Below are positions 11,832 to 23,332 of a DNA stretch of 64,000 nt, in pieces. A model generated the notes under the pieces. That model was not told where the DNA came from. It did no database searches and saw only the letters and a list, made by a program, of their open reading frames with translations. Positions within the stretch are counted from its first letter, which is position 1, and the number at the start of each line of letters is the position of its first letter. The position numbers were made by a program, and so were the translations under genes. The DNA is from Diospyros lotus (Eukaryota; Streptophyta; Magnoliopsida; Ericales; Ebenaceae): positions 13,090,058 through 13,154,057 of the forward strand of contig NC_068345.1 in the NCBI RefSeq assembly GCF_014633365.1, read 5' to 3'.

Positions 11832-13243
11832 TTGATAGAGGAGATATAATATTTCCACATGACAATCCGATGGTAATCTCTACGGTTATTGCAAAACACC
11901 CTATCAGTAGAATCTTAACCTCATCTATTGGAATTGCTTTGAGAAAATGCATATGTCCCACGATCAGTTAAAGAAAATGTCCTCCCCCCTGTACAGCTTC
12001 ACCAGGGAAGTTGTCCCAATAGTAGGGTCTATTCAGTTACCAATCACGTTAGGCTCGGATCCCCAAAGCGTGACTTGACACACAAACTTTATGGTAGTCA
12101 GAGCACCTTTAGTAGCATACAACATAATCTTGGGCCGACCCTTGCTCAATGATATGAGGGCTATTGTGTCCTTTTGTTACTTATTGATGAAGTTCCCCGC
12201 GCTCGAAGGAGTAGGATAGGTTTAAGGGGATCAAAAGAAGGCACACACCTGCTATGTGTCATTTATGAAGGGAAAAAGGATTGAGGAAACTTTATCTATC
12301 GTTGAATAGGCCATACATAAATCTTTGGCAGGAGCAACTGCTCGCAAACCCCAGCCCATCAAAAAGTTAGAAGCAATACACTTGAGTGAGACCGATCCTG
12401 AGAAGTTGGCATATGTCGGCTCACAGCTTCCAGGACCAATAAAGTAAGAGATATTAAAGTGTCTTCGAGAAAACTTAGATATCTTCGCTTGGACACCAGA
12501 TGACATGCTTGGGATCAGCCCAGACGTGATATGTCACCATCTGAATGTGGATCCCCAATTTAAGTCTGTTCGGCAGAAAAAAATGGAATATTGCCCCAGA
12601 TAGGCTGCCAACACTAGAAGAGGAAATCGATAAATTGCTAAAGGCGGGATTCATTCGAGAAGTGCTATATCCTGAATGGCTGGCAAACATTGTCATAGTC
12701 AAGAAGCCCAATGGGAAGTGGCGCATGTGTGTGGATTCGACCAACCTTAACAAGGTGTGTCCTAAAGATTCTTACCCATTGCCTCAAATTGTTTAGCTAG
12801 TGGATGAAACATCAGGATATCAACTATTGAGCTTCTTAGACGCATTCTCAGGATATCATTAGATAATGATGCACCTGCCAGATTAGGAAAAAATATCGTT
12901 TATTATAAAGAAGGGAATATATTGCTAAAAGGTTATGCCCTTTGGCCTTAAGAATGTCGGGGCTACGTATCAGCACATGGTGAATAAAGTCTTTCAGGAG
13001 TTGCTGGGTAACACGATGGAAGCGTATGATGATGACATGATTGTGAAAAGTCAGGATAAGGAATTGCATGTGAAAAAGCTAACACAGGTGCTCAAAGTTT
13101 TCGGGTGATACAAAATGCAGTTGAACCCAACAAAGTGTGCCTTTGGGGTACAGTCTGCTAAATTCTTAGGGTATATGATCACACAAAGAGGCATCGAAGC
13201 GAACCCCAAAAAAATTCAAGCAATACTAGAGATGGAGCCTGAT
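11832..13243 (+). pseudogene. E2 pol remnant: protease and reverse transcriptase
   Basis: Aspartic-protease region at 11835-12180 (IFPHDNPMVIS, then HPISRIL). Linker 12240-12540. Reverse transcriptase from about 12545: PDRLPTLEEEIDKLLKAGFI, VKKPNGKWRMCVDSTNLNKV, CPKDSYPLPQI, SFLDAFSGYH, VMPFGLKNVGATYQHMVNKV, and the catalytic box as AYDDDMIVKS (family YVDD), then KCAFGV and FLGYMITQRGIEANP. Stops interrupt it near 12794, 12860, 12890, 12926 and 13106. The sequence ends at ILEMEPD, where E3 starts. The family is clear; activity is excluded. Confidence 0.85.
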
Positions 13244-16200
13244 TGATGATAAAAAATATCAAAATTTTATCATAATTTTATTGATCCATAATCAATTTAA
13301 TGAGCTAAAATGTCAAAAAATACTTGTTTGCAAGATGCAATGGGAGGTAAGGATCAAAGGTCAAGATAATTCATTCTGAGGCATGATCGAGTATATATAC
13401 TCAAATGAAGATGAGCAACCCAGGAAAGAAGAAGTAGCCAAGGCAAAGTCATTCGAATGACTAACTCACTGAGAAAGTAAGCCATTTGAATGTCAAGACT
13501 ACCAGTTGCTCATTCGGATGAGGTTAGTCTAATTCGAATATTAAAGCAGTGAAGCGAGAAATGGAGGTCATTCGAATAAGTCAAACACATTTGGATGAAA
13601 ATAAGCCCATGCGGATGTTGCAAAAGACATTCGAATGCAGTGAAGAAATCAAGAGGCAAAGCCAAAAGTCATTCGTATGAAATCACTGTTGCATTCGGAT
13701 GGTTAGAGAAAATCAACAAGGAAATGTATAGTAAAGGGAAATTCATTCGAATGACCCGTGCACTCATTTGAATGACATGAGCAACTCAAGGAAATTAAGC
13801 ATGTCATTCGAATGCCTTCCCCACCCATTCGAATGACATTCCGAAGAAAGACTTCAAATGCGCAAATGAACGCGGTGGCACGAGTAGTAAATTCAACCAA
13901 CTTTTTGGGTAACATTTCACCAAGTGGTCCCCTTGCTCCATGCGTGATAAGTTTAAAAAGGGATGATCTTCCTCGGAATCAAGAAAGTAGGGACAATATG
14001 TAACACCCCACTTTCTTGGGCGTGTTATAACTTGGGATAATTCTGGGATAGTAAAATTTTCTTTCAAAACTAATGCTAAACCATATCATTCCTTATAACC
14101 ATCCCAAAATTTTCATACATCTATCTCAAAAGAGTATCATCATATACATCAAATGCGGAAGTTAGAATCGAACCTTAACTCTAACATTAACCATAAATAA
14201 GGTTATACATCATCATTTCTCAAAACGTTCATAATTCAAAGTAGCAAAGCTTAAATACATGGACTACATAACATACATTTAATTCATCATGCACTTTGCT
14301 AAGTGCCATTTCATGCTTCATTCATCCTCGTTTCTGCTACAATCTCCATCTAGAACGTTTGAATATTCTAGGGGAAAAGCTCAAGTTAGATGATGAATCA
14401 TCTAAGTAAGGGAACAATAAACATATCTCGTGCATGGATACAATTATGCAAAATGTCTTATTCCTTATCTTAGTTTGAGTCGACCACACCCAACTATTGC
14501 TCCCCATTTTTACAGCTTCCTTACCAGGCCGAGTTGTATGGGTGCACCCTTGGTAGAGCAGTAGTGCCAATCCATAATCCCAAACCCTTTTGCGATGCAT
14601 GATTAATAATATCATCATGTACATATGCATATTTCAGCATAGCATGTAAATGCAATCTATATGACATATTCACATCAAGGCATGACAACATGAAAAAATT
14701 ATTTACATAAAATTAGGTTTTGGAGTGGAACCACTTACCTTCTCAAGCTTATCGGGATACTTTGATATTTGCGACTTGCCTCGAAATACATACATAATCT
14801 CGATTTGCGTGTCAACCTCAAAATTTGCACAAGTCGCTTCAACTTAAGTATTAAAGCACCCTAATCATCATAATATTTGTTTAAATATGCATTAAAATCT
14901 ATTTTTCCATAATTTCTTGTATTTTCTTTATTTTTCTCTCTATTTCTTCCTATCTTTCCTTAATAAATCTAAACTAAATATTTCTCAAATATTTTTTTTC
15001 AAATATTTCATTATAACAATTCATAAAATAACATTCTTGAATTTTTAAAATTTTCTAAAAAATTTTCCTTACATTGACTTAGCCTCTCAGGTGCCTCGAT
15101 ACGCGTGACATGCTTAATTTTTGTGCACAATCTTGATTCCCTAACCCAACCTCAATTCTCGCACACTACCTTGATTCTCATGTTCGGCCTCTATTCTTGT
15201 GCCTAGCCTCGATTCTCGCACACCGCATTAATTTTCGTGCACTACCTCGAGTCTCGTGCACCACATTAATTCTCGTGCACTATCTCGATTCATGAGCCCG
15301 GCCTTGATTCTCGGCCAAAATCTCTGAAATAATAATAAAACACTATTTCTTATTTTCTATAATTTTTCTATATTTTTCTCCATTTTTCCACATTTTTTCT
15401 AATTTCTTTTTCCTTTTTTTTTTCTTTTCCTTCACCTATTCATCTTCTTCCTCCAGCTTCTTCTTCATTGCGCGCGACTTGCATGCACCAGTTCCTGCAA
15501 ATAGCATTGCACCAGTTCCTGCAAATAGCGTTGCCCCACACCACCACCTATCTTCCGTCATTGCCGCTCGCTGCTACCAGCACCGCCACTATCGATCGAC
15601 ACCGCCACCAACTGCCGCGAGTTGCCATGACCCACCTCCCGCTGGCGCCCACTGTCGCCCGTTTGCTGCGCTGCCATGGCCGTTGCTTGCGGCCACGGTC
15701 ACTACCCGCTTGCTGCGGTCGATTTCGGTCGCCCCTCGGCCACTAAACACCAGTCAAACGGTCGCCTCCAGGAGCTGCCCAGCTCCGCCGCAACCTGCTG
15801 CTAAAGGCTGCCATGGCTGCTTGGAGGTTGCGGCCATGGCCACCTCTCCATCTCCTTCAATCTCCCGAGCTACTCTCGGCCAAGCTCAGCCCAAGCTCTC
15901 AGATTCTCTCTCTCGCATCTCTCGGCCCTCTGTTTCTCTCTGCTTCAAACCTCTCGCCATTTGCTCTTTACTTCTTTTCCATTCTTCCTTGCAATTCTTC
16001 TCAATTCCCTCATCTATTTATAAAGAACCCACAACAACCTCAAGCTTGCTTTGGCCAACCACCTCGACCAAACTCTCGATCTCTTTGCAATCTTTCGGCA
16101 AAAATTTTATTCTCAACCTTTCGGCGAAAATTGCTCACCAATGCTTTTGCAATTTCTCAGAAAAAATACTCAATTAAAGAGCTAACCCCACATGTATATA

Positions 16201-17763
16201 TTTTATAATATATATTTCACACATTTGATCCCCATAATTTATCTTAATTACACTTGGTAATTTACTCAAATTACAAATACACCCTCTAACGACCAATTAA
16301 TTTGTATTATGACATTGAAAATGCAAAATTAATAACTCAAGACTTACTCGATAGTGATGATTTTACCCCAGTGTCCTCACTGGGTTATAGCTTCATTCTG
16401 AAACCATTTCAGGGTTGATCCTTACAAAAAACGGAGCCCCTTTAGGGTTTTGTTGACTTCCCGAGAGTCCCCTACGATGATTCAATTTTTTAGCTTGAAT
16501 CGAAGTTGTATTTTAGTTGTACCGAAAATCGTCTCAATTGCAATTTCTTTTATTACCATAAATCCTATCTAGGGATGCTCGTTGTGACCATATCTGATTT
16601 CTTAGACAATTACCCTCTGGGGCATTCCCTGTAGTCGATTTGACACTTATAACTATAAAAAATTACACTTAAGTCCTTAATCTTTTGATAATTTCACATA
16701 TGACCCATGTTAAAATTACTCTTGAGCCTTTTAGAACATTTGTGATATTACACAATAACAACAAACTCTTTTTATGCTTAGAATCAGATAGGAATTAGTA
16801 TAAAGTAGTCTGTTCCTTTACATTCTGCATGTTGGTCTGTACCTTTAAACACACTTTAGTTCTCATTCTTCGATCTTCGTTTTTGTTCTTTTAGTTTACT
16901 GCAAGTTCAATACCAGTTGTAGTTTTGTTTAGCATTCAATATAACAATAGTTCATCTTCCAGCTATCTTTTATTGCTTGTTTTTTCATTCTGTTCATTAT
17001 CCATTTGCCAAGTTTAATTCAAGTTATTTATTTTACATGAAGAAATGTGGCTAACTTTAAACTTGGGCAAGGCAAGGACAGTATTCAATACCTCTAATTA
17101 CCCAAGGTAGCCAAATTTTAGATGTTCAATAACAGGAACTACGAGAGCTGTTCTTCATTTAAACCTTGGGCTTGGATTGGTTCGTATGCCTAACCTAGAG
17201 TCTCCATGCCATGTATGGAGGTTGTTTAACCTAGAAACATTCTCATACCCAAGCCCGAATAACTATCTTTGTTAAACATTATTTACACACTGATTTATGA
17301 TAATTGCTTAATGTAGAGTCCTCCATGCCATGTATGGAGATTGCTAGAACCAGAGTTATCATTATCTCGGTAGTGTATTTAATGACTAAACCTCAAGTGA
17401 TCTGAACATTCCATTATTCTTAAGAAAGCTATATGAGGAATCAGTTGGGCTTGGCACTCGAATTGTTTTGACCCGAGATTTCACCATATCCAGACATTAG
17501 TCAATTACTATTAGTTTAAACAACTCTCATATTCTTTAAGCCAATTAATTTGGTGTGATTACCTCTTTCCATGAGTAATCTCCCTGTGAATAGACTCGGA
17601 CTTATCCAAAAAATATAAATTTCTACTACGATTACACTCGTGCACTGGTAAGTCTAAACGCGTCACTCTTTTTTTTTTTTTTTTATGATTTGAGCTGCTT
17701 AATAATCTTCGTTATAATTGGAAAAAGGATAAAAAGTAACAATACAGGGTGAGTGTTGCAGCA
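13244..17763 (+). repeat. E3: Athila-like 5' LTR, split by a solo LTR
   Basis: Starts TGATGATAAAAAATATC at the E2 break and ends ...GTTGCAGCA before the PBS AATTTTGGTGCCGTTGCTGG. Without the 2754-bp solo LTR and its 5-bp duplication it is about 1.76 kb, a plausible Athila LTR length. The left piece (13244-13998) contains repeated CATTCGAATG palindromes. The right piece (16753-17763) contains a doubled TCCATGCCATGTATGGAG block (17202-17221, 17319-17340) and ends with the CTCCCTGTGAATAGACTCGG block often seen at the end of this kind of LTR. Confidence 0.7.
13999..16752 (-). mobile_element. Solo LTR of a Tekay/Del-type chromovirus
   Basis: Runs TGTAACACCCC ... TGATATTACA with the target-site duplication CAATA on both sides (13994-13998, 16753-16757) and no internal region. 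On the minus strand it starts TGTAATATCA and ends GGGGTGTTACA, like the LTRs of E4 at 45432 and 59839. A minus-strand TATAAATAG box lies at about 16012-16022. A GC-rich stretch at 15470-15860 corresponds to the transcribed leader part and makes long but meaningless open frames. Confidence 0.88.
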
Positions 17764-17765
17764 AA

Positions 17766-17786
17766 TTTTGGTGCCGTTGCTGGGGA
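17766..17786 (+). promoter_or_regulatory. E3 primer-binding site
   Basis: TTTTGGTGCCGTTGCTGGGG right after the LTR matches the TTTGGCGCCGTTGCCGGGG type site of Athila/Tat elements, with two or three substitutions. Confidence 0.75.
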
Positions 17787-17883
17787 GATTAAGGTAAGTA
17801 AGTAATCATTCCCAGTTTATTTTGGTTATTTTATTGTTTTCTTTCCTTTAGTTTTTAGTTTTTTTTTTAGTTTGGTGTTGTGT

Positions 17884-18735
17884 ATGAGACTTAGATCTGG
17901 TAGAGTTGTGGATCAAGAATTGCATTCTAAGTAAGCGGAAAACTCTCTGTCTGATTTTGAACTTTTATTTCTACATTCACTCATGTCTCAACACAGTAAC
18001 ATGTCCACACATGGTAGTGATCACGGTGAACCTGATCCTATTGATTAGGAAATGATCAGACCTCTTAGGGAGTATCTACATCCTCTTAGGCAGACAACTC
18101 CCTCATGCATTATTCTTCCTATCAATCATCATAGGTTTAACTTCAAGCCTGACACCATTCAACTATTGCCAACTTTCCATGGTATGGATTTTGAGAACCC
18201 CTACACCCATATGAAAGAATTTGAGGAAGTATGTAGCATTTGCATGGATCATACAGTGAATGAGGATGTCATAAGATTGAAACTCTTTTCATTTTCACTG
18301 AAAGATAAGGCTGAGATGTGGTTAAGCACTCGTCCACCTAGGTCCATAGGAACCTAGAGAGATATGCAAACAACCTTTTTGAAAAAGGACTTCCCTACCA
18401 ATAGAACTGCTACTTTCCAAAGCAAATAATGAACTTTGTGTGCAAATCCAATGAGAACTTTGCCCAAACCTGGGAAAGGTTTAATGACCTTCTTCACACT
18501 TGCCGACATCATGCGAACAGTGGAGAGTGGTCAGTTTCTTTCATGATGCTCTTAGTCATCATCTGAAAATGCTAGTGTCCACCATGTGTAACAGAGAGTT
18601 TTATGAGAAGACTCCAGATGAGGCATTTCAGTTCTTTGATACGTTAGTAGAAAATACTAGAAATTAGGAGGTAGGATCGATATCTTCTAATGATTCAAGA
18701 GAAAATCCACAGTTTAGAGGTAGTACCAACTAAGT
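17884..18735 (+). pseudogene. E3 Athila-like gag remnant
   Basis: Starts at 17884 with MRLRSGR, and continues through a region rich in stops to the conserved capsid part at 18052-18357: NHHRFNFKPDTIQLL, FHGMDFENPYTHMKEFEEVC, LKLFSFSLKDKAEMWL. Frameshifts follow; HHLKMLVSTMC and EAFQFFDTLVENTRN in another frame extend the similarity to about 18725. It is broken by stops near 17932, 18047 and 18355. After 18735 the element is replaced by MITE and PIF sequence, and its 3' part is not in the window. Confidence 0.78.
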
Positions 18736-18769
18736 GAGAGTGATGATTTGAAATGCTTTAATTTTGAGA

Positions 18770-18916
18770 AATGCTTCAATTTGGTCCTCGTACTTTAAGA
18801 TTGATGTCAATTTTATTCTTTTGGTTTGTCCAAAAACGATATCGTTTTGTTGATGTGTCAATCGAGAATAAAATTAACATCAATTTTAAAATATGAGGAC
18901 CGAATTGAAGCAATGC
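18770..18916. mobile_element. Fold-back MITE of about 147 bp
   Basis: Two arms of about 50 bp (18770-18822, ATGCTTCAATTTGGTCCTCG...; 18865-18916, ...GAGGACCGAATTGAAGCAAT) are inverted copies around a short centre containing CGATATCG. No coding capacity. A related arm occurs, inverted, at 36690-36720. Confidence 0.65.
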
Positions 18917-19040
18917 TTAAAATAGGATAAAATTAAAAAATGACCCAAAGTTGAGGATAAATCTGCCTATTAGCCCCCCCCCCCCCCATTTTTTTTACTT
19001 TTATCCAAACATTATAAAAACTCATGAAATACTTTTATTT
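18898..19040 (+). repeat. Left arm of an inverted repeat enclosing the PIF element
   Basis: GACCGAATTGAAGCAATGCT through TTTTACTTTTATCCAAACAT to GAAATACTTTTATTT is matched in reverse complement by 36578-36712, imperfectly and with small indels. It lies outside the PIF termini, so it belongs to an older inverted-repeat element into which PIF jumped. It includes a C15 run at about 18976-18990. Confidence 0.6.
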
Positions 19041-19189
19041 AAAAAAAGAAAGAAACTTTTATCTTTTTTGTGCCCAAACAAGTTATAAGTTGTTTTTGAA
19101 CGTTAATATTTTTTGACAATTGTATTCTGATCAATATATATAATTATAATAATATGTGCTTGTTAATTAAATATCAATTGAATCTAGCG

Positions 19190-19235
<46 letters not shown>

Positions 19236-19480
19236 TTTAACTTTAGAGATATCATGTTAAGAGTATTGAAAATATGTAATGTGATTAACGCACCAATTAT
19301 GAAGAGTTACTTTCAGAGTCCTTGGGTTTTAGCCCTAATCGCCTAAAAGAAAAAAGGGTGTCGTGAAGGAATGTTTCAGGTAATCCACTACTATGTACCC
19401 TCCTTGCCCTGGCAAGACAATAGAGTCAAGCAATTTTCTAAAGCTAATGGGTATTGGTATGAGTTGATGTTTACCCTTAG
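19041..19480. other. AT-rich spacer with ATT microsatellite
   Basis: No gene seen. A (TTA)n microsatellite of about 14 units lies at 19189-19232. The rest is unrecognised sequence between the outer inverted-repeat arm and the PIF terminus. Confidence 0.6.
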
Positions 19481-21457
19481 GGGGCATTTGGTATGGGAGA
19501 AATTTTTACATTCCTGGGAATGTTAGATTGAGAATTTATATTCTCATGTTTGGTACAATTTTTTTAAAAAAGAATTCTGAAAAAATAGCATTTCCAAGAA
19601 TTATTTTTAATCAACTTTCCCATGAAAAGATTTCCATGGGGGGGTTGGAAATGTTAGATTCCCATGAACAAGGAAAACTTTTTAACAAATAAAAAGACTA
19701 AAACACCCACCCTCTTATAACCCCCCCATATATATATCTATGTTGTTTTCCCCCATTTACGTTCTTCTTCTACCCTAATCGGCCACTATTATAATCTACA
19801 TTTCCCTTATTGCGGTGCTGCAATGTGGGCGTTTCCCCTGTAATTTTCCTTTCGTCTTTCCATCTCAACCTGTCAGCCATTTATTCTTCGTCCGTTTGAG
19901 TGAGTTAAAGAATCAAACACAGTGATAGTTAGCCATTATATGTATATAATATATTCTTCCGTCTCAACTTTATTAATATTATAACTTGTATATGATATAT
20001 AATATATTCAATAGATATGTTATGTCCTATCCATTAAATTATTTTTTTTTAATTTTTTTAGATTTTATGTTAATGTTGCATTAATCAATTGGCCATATTG
20101 AGTACCTACAATGTTCTGTTATATATATATTTTACGTATTATGCATGTACATATGTAATGCTCTGTTTTATATATATTTTTATGTATTATGCATATATAT
20201 ACGTAATGTTTTGTCTTATGATTTAGTATTTTTATTTATATTTAAGAATAATATTTGTCGATGATGATGGTAATGTTTGTTGTTTGGAATTTTAATTTGA
20301 GGGGGGAGTATATTTGATAATATCTAGGGTGCAAATTAGATTAGCTCTGAATTGATATATTTGATAATTATTTATATAATAAATGAATTAACAAGTTCTA
20401 AATGTACACTTTTTTTTTTTTATGTTAGATTATGGCAACGTTGCACCATGAAAGGAAGCAAAGGCTCATCATTGTACTTATTATGCATTTGGAGTGTTTG
20501 AATCAATTGACTCTATTCTTGATGAATATATGTGCTTTGTTATTAGTTGATTTTGCAAGGAGGAGAACTGGGAAAATGGTAACATGGGATTTCCATAATA
20601 GTGCTATGATAAAGAATGTCAATTTTAATATGATTGTTTTATATCAATGATACATCTTGTATTGAAAATACAAGGATGGATAGGAGGTTTTTTATGTACT
20701 GCGTGAGTTACTTAAAACTGTTGGGAGGTTGAACCAACTAGGCACACGTGTGTAGAAGAGCTTGTTACAATTTTTCTGCACATTTTGGCTCATGATGTTA
20801 AAAATAGAGTAATTAAAAGACAATTCATGAGGTCTAGTGAAATAATAAGTAGACAGTTCAACAAAGTTTTGCATGCAGTATTACGATGTCATACAATTTT
20901 ACTCAAACAACCTGAGGCAGTCCTTGAAAATTCAACCAATGATCGATGGAAATGGTTTAAGGTAACATTAAAAATACATATAAGTTTAGGTAATGTTAAT
21001 TTAATAATCATAAATAAAAACTAATGATTTTGTGATTTTTTTTTATGGAATTAACAGAATTGTCTAGGAGGTTTAGATGGAACATACATCAAGTTAAATG
21101 TCCTACAAGATGATAAGCCTAGATATTGGACCAGGAAAGGTGATATAGCAACAACTGTGTTAGGAGTTTGTTCTCAAGATTTACAATTTATTTACATCTT
21201 GCCTGGTTGGGAGGGATCAACCGTTGATTCTTGGGTACTCAAAGATGCTATATCTCATAGGAACGGATTAAGGATTCCAAAAGGTACTTCAATTTATTTG
21301 TGGTAACCCCAAGTTTGTTTTGGTTAATTTTTTTTAATTGTTTATATGGTTTCTAAGTGTTGGTCACTAAATTTTAGGTTACTACTACTTATGTGATGTT
21401 GGTTACATGAATGGGGAAGGGTTCCTTGCACCTTATAGAGGGCAAAGATATCATCTT

Positions 21458-22083
21458 GGGAAATTTGCAAAAATAGGACTGCCGACAAAGAACTTTGCAA
21501 AAATAGGACTCTTAATTTTTTTTTTGCAAAACTAGGACTTTTGAGAGTTGAATGGACCAAAATGCCCTCGATTTAAATCAGCCTACGATCCCCTTCGTCT
21601 TCTTCCTCTTGCACGCACATCCCCAATTGCTCGCCGATCAGAACATCTCTCTCGCTCGTCCTCTTCGTCATTTCTCTCGCTCGTCCTCTTCGTCATCTCT
21701 CTCGCTCGTCCTCTGTTCTAAGCATCTAGGGTTGCTGCTTCTTCGTCGGTCTTCGCCTTCAAAGCCATTGCAGGTAATTTCAGAGTGTTTTACCCTTTTC
21801 GATGCGTTTTTTTGTAATGACTACGTAATGGGTATGCAAATGAACCTCACTCTGGTTCTACATTCTAAAGCTCGATTGAGTGAAGGCTATGTATTTCACT
21901 ATAGGTTCAAACCAGAAGCACCCCCAAAAATGTTTTATATCCGTTCGGTTTATATATCGGTACCCAAAAATATTTTATGTACCGTCATCATATATTGGTA
22001 TAATTGTATCGATTTTAATTTAATGTAAACCGATACATAGTAACCGATATACTTCTTATTTCAACTACTATATCGGTATAATA
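21458..22083 (+). repeat. MULE left terminal inverted repeat
   Basis: About 626 bp matching the right end in reverse complement. It covers the GCAAAAATAGGACT direct repeats at the very tip, a CTCTCTCGCTCGTCCTCTTC-rich block (21640-21720) and the first CCGATAT motifs. Similarity to the right end resumes at 22530-22753 after a unique segment, so the original TIR may have been longer. Confidence 0.88.
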
Positions 22084-22669
22084 TTGGGAAGTGCAAAGGA
22101 TAAATATTTAATTTCGTTATTAAACATTTAAGTATCGGTGTATACATATTGGTTAAATTACCGATATATTCGCACCGATAGTAACATGGACAATGGACGA
22201 TGGATGAAGGATGTTGGTTAAACAATATCAGTTTAGAATCGATGCATGTGGCCGACATCATTCTATAATTCATATCGGTGACCGATATTTGTAGAGCAGT
22301 CATTCCCTATCGGTGCTGACATTGGTAAGTGCATTGGACAAATACTTAATTTTTCGTCATTAACCGTTTAAATATCGGTGTCTACATATCAGTTAAGTAA
22401 CCTAGATATTCGCATTGATTGTAACATGTACGAACATAATATATACGAATGATATGTCGGTATATCCGATTCAAATTTAATGTATATCGATACATATTAA
22501 CTGATTTATAACCAATAACAAATAATATATTGGTTTAATTTTACGTAAATCGATATATAATAACGGACATATCCTTGCGCGACCGATATTGTGAGACCGA
22601 TATAACATGATATAACCGATAACTTTCTTTACTTACATCCAACATATTTTTTTTTTCTAATTTATAGGA

Positions 22670-22753
22670 ATGGCAGCTCATGTGATGTATGGAGGTCGGT
22701 GGGAATATAATGTTGACAGAGGCGCATATAAGTACTTGACCGATAAAGACTAA
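22670..22753 (+). pseudogene. Fragment of a MURA 5' end at the left side of the MULE
   Basis: Reads MAAHVMYGGRWEYNVDRGAY then KYLTDKD and a stop. It matches the first exon of the minus-strand MURA at 33268 (MAAHRPIFVPVIYGGRWDVD, then KGEYKYVIDK). The preceding leader (TTGCGCGACCGATATTGTGA) also matches the leader of the real gene. The left end of the element is therefore an inverted copy not only of the TIR but also of the start of the transposase gene. Confidence 0.8.
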
Positions 22754-22921
22754 TGTCGTATTATACACAAACTTCATATTTATACACAAATAACATTATA
22801 GATGGACTAACAAATCATTAATTCAATAAAAATAAATAAAAAAATTTGTCTCTCTCTATTACAGGTCCCTCTTCTACATAGTCGACCTTCTCGGATGATA
22901 GAGCAGGTTTATTCACAAACC

Positions 22922-23026
22922 GTGATTGCTATGACCATTTCAGGATTATTCAACCTCCCAATACATTGCCAAAGTATTGCCTTGGCAATTGGAGGTTGAA
23001 GGACCCCGAAAGGTCAAAGCAATCAC
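22922..23026. ncRNA. Decayed fold-back hairpin (older sister)
   Basis: GTGATTGCTATGACCATTTC...CATTGCCAA and TTGGCAATTGGAGGTTGAAG...GCAATCAC form an imperfect stem around the same AGTATTGCC loop as the hairpin at 23170. Whether it is transcribed is unknown. Confidence 0.5.
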
Positions 23027-23122
23027 TAACCTTATCCAAGTTGATCTCCAACGTCTTCAGGGTGAAACAGAAGGCAGAAGGCTAATGGTTGGGAGACTGA
23101 AACAGAAGCCAAAAAATATATT

Positions 23123-23332
23123 GCTTTTGTTGGGCTTCTTGGATGCTAGTGCAAGTTCATTCACAAACAGTGATTGCTCTGACCATTCTGGATTCTTCAA
23201 CCTCCCAATACATTGCCAAAGTATTGCCTTGGCAATGTATTTGGAGGTTAAAGAATCCAGAATGGTCAGAGCAATCACTAACTGTTTGTTAATGAACCTG
23301 GCTTTAGCTTCCGAGAAGCCCAAAGAAAGCGA
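23123..23332. ncRNA. Long fold-back locus, MIRNA- or hp-siRNA-like
   Basis: The core stem 23170-23219 / 23229-23278 is 50 bp with two mismatches by eye and a 9-nt loop AGTATTGCC. Arms: GTGATTGCTCTGACCATTCT...CATTGCCAA and its complement. Imperfect pairing extends outward on both sides (GTTCATTCACAAACAG / CTGTTTGTTAATGAAC, then TTGGGCTTCTTGG / CCGAGAAGCCCAAA) to about 100 bp per arm. An inverted duplication of this sort is what young plant MIRNA or inverted-repeat siRNA loci look like. The sequence matches no miRNA family that I recognise. Type ncRNA is inferred from structure only. Confidence 0.55.

Larger units (their letters stand above)
7519..13243 (+). mobile_element. E2: Ty3/gypsy (Tat-like) retrotransposon, 3'-truncated
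   Basis: Order on the plus strand: 5' LTR 7519-8516, PBS-like site, gag, protease, reverse transcriptase. The element stops inside RT/RNase H, after the residues ILEMEPD, where the Athila-like LTR E3 begins. RNase H, integrase and 3' LTR are absent from the window. The coding region has many stops and is interrupted at 10479-11831 by another repeat. LTR ends and gag show it is a relative of E1 inserted in the opposite direction. Confidence 0.85.

Noticed and set aside
15479..16177. 232-codon open frame rich in Pro, Ala and Ser
   Set aside because: It lies in the antisense GC-rich leader of a solo chromovirus LTR, shares the space with other open frames, and has no domain.
19477..19479. TTA as the PIF target duplication
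   Set aside because: The right side has TAG, not TTA, next to the terminus; TAG on both sides fits better, so TTA was not claimed.
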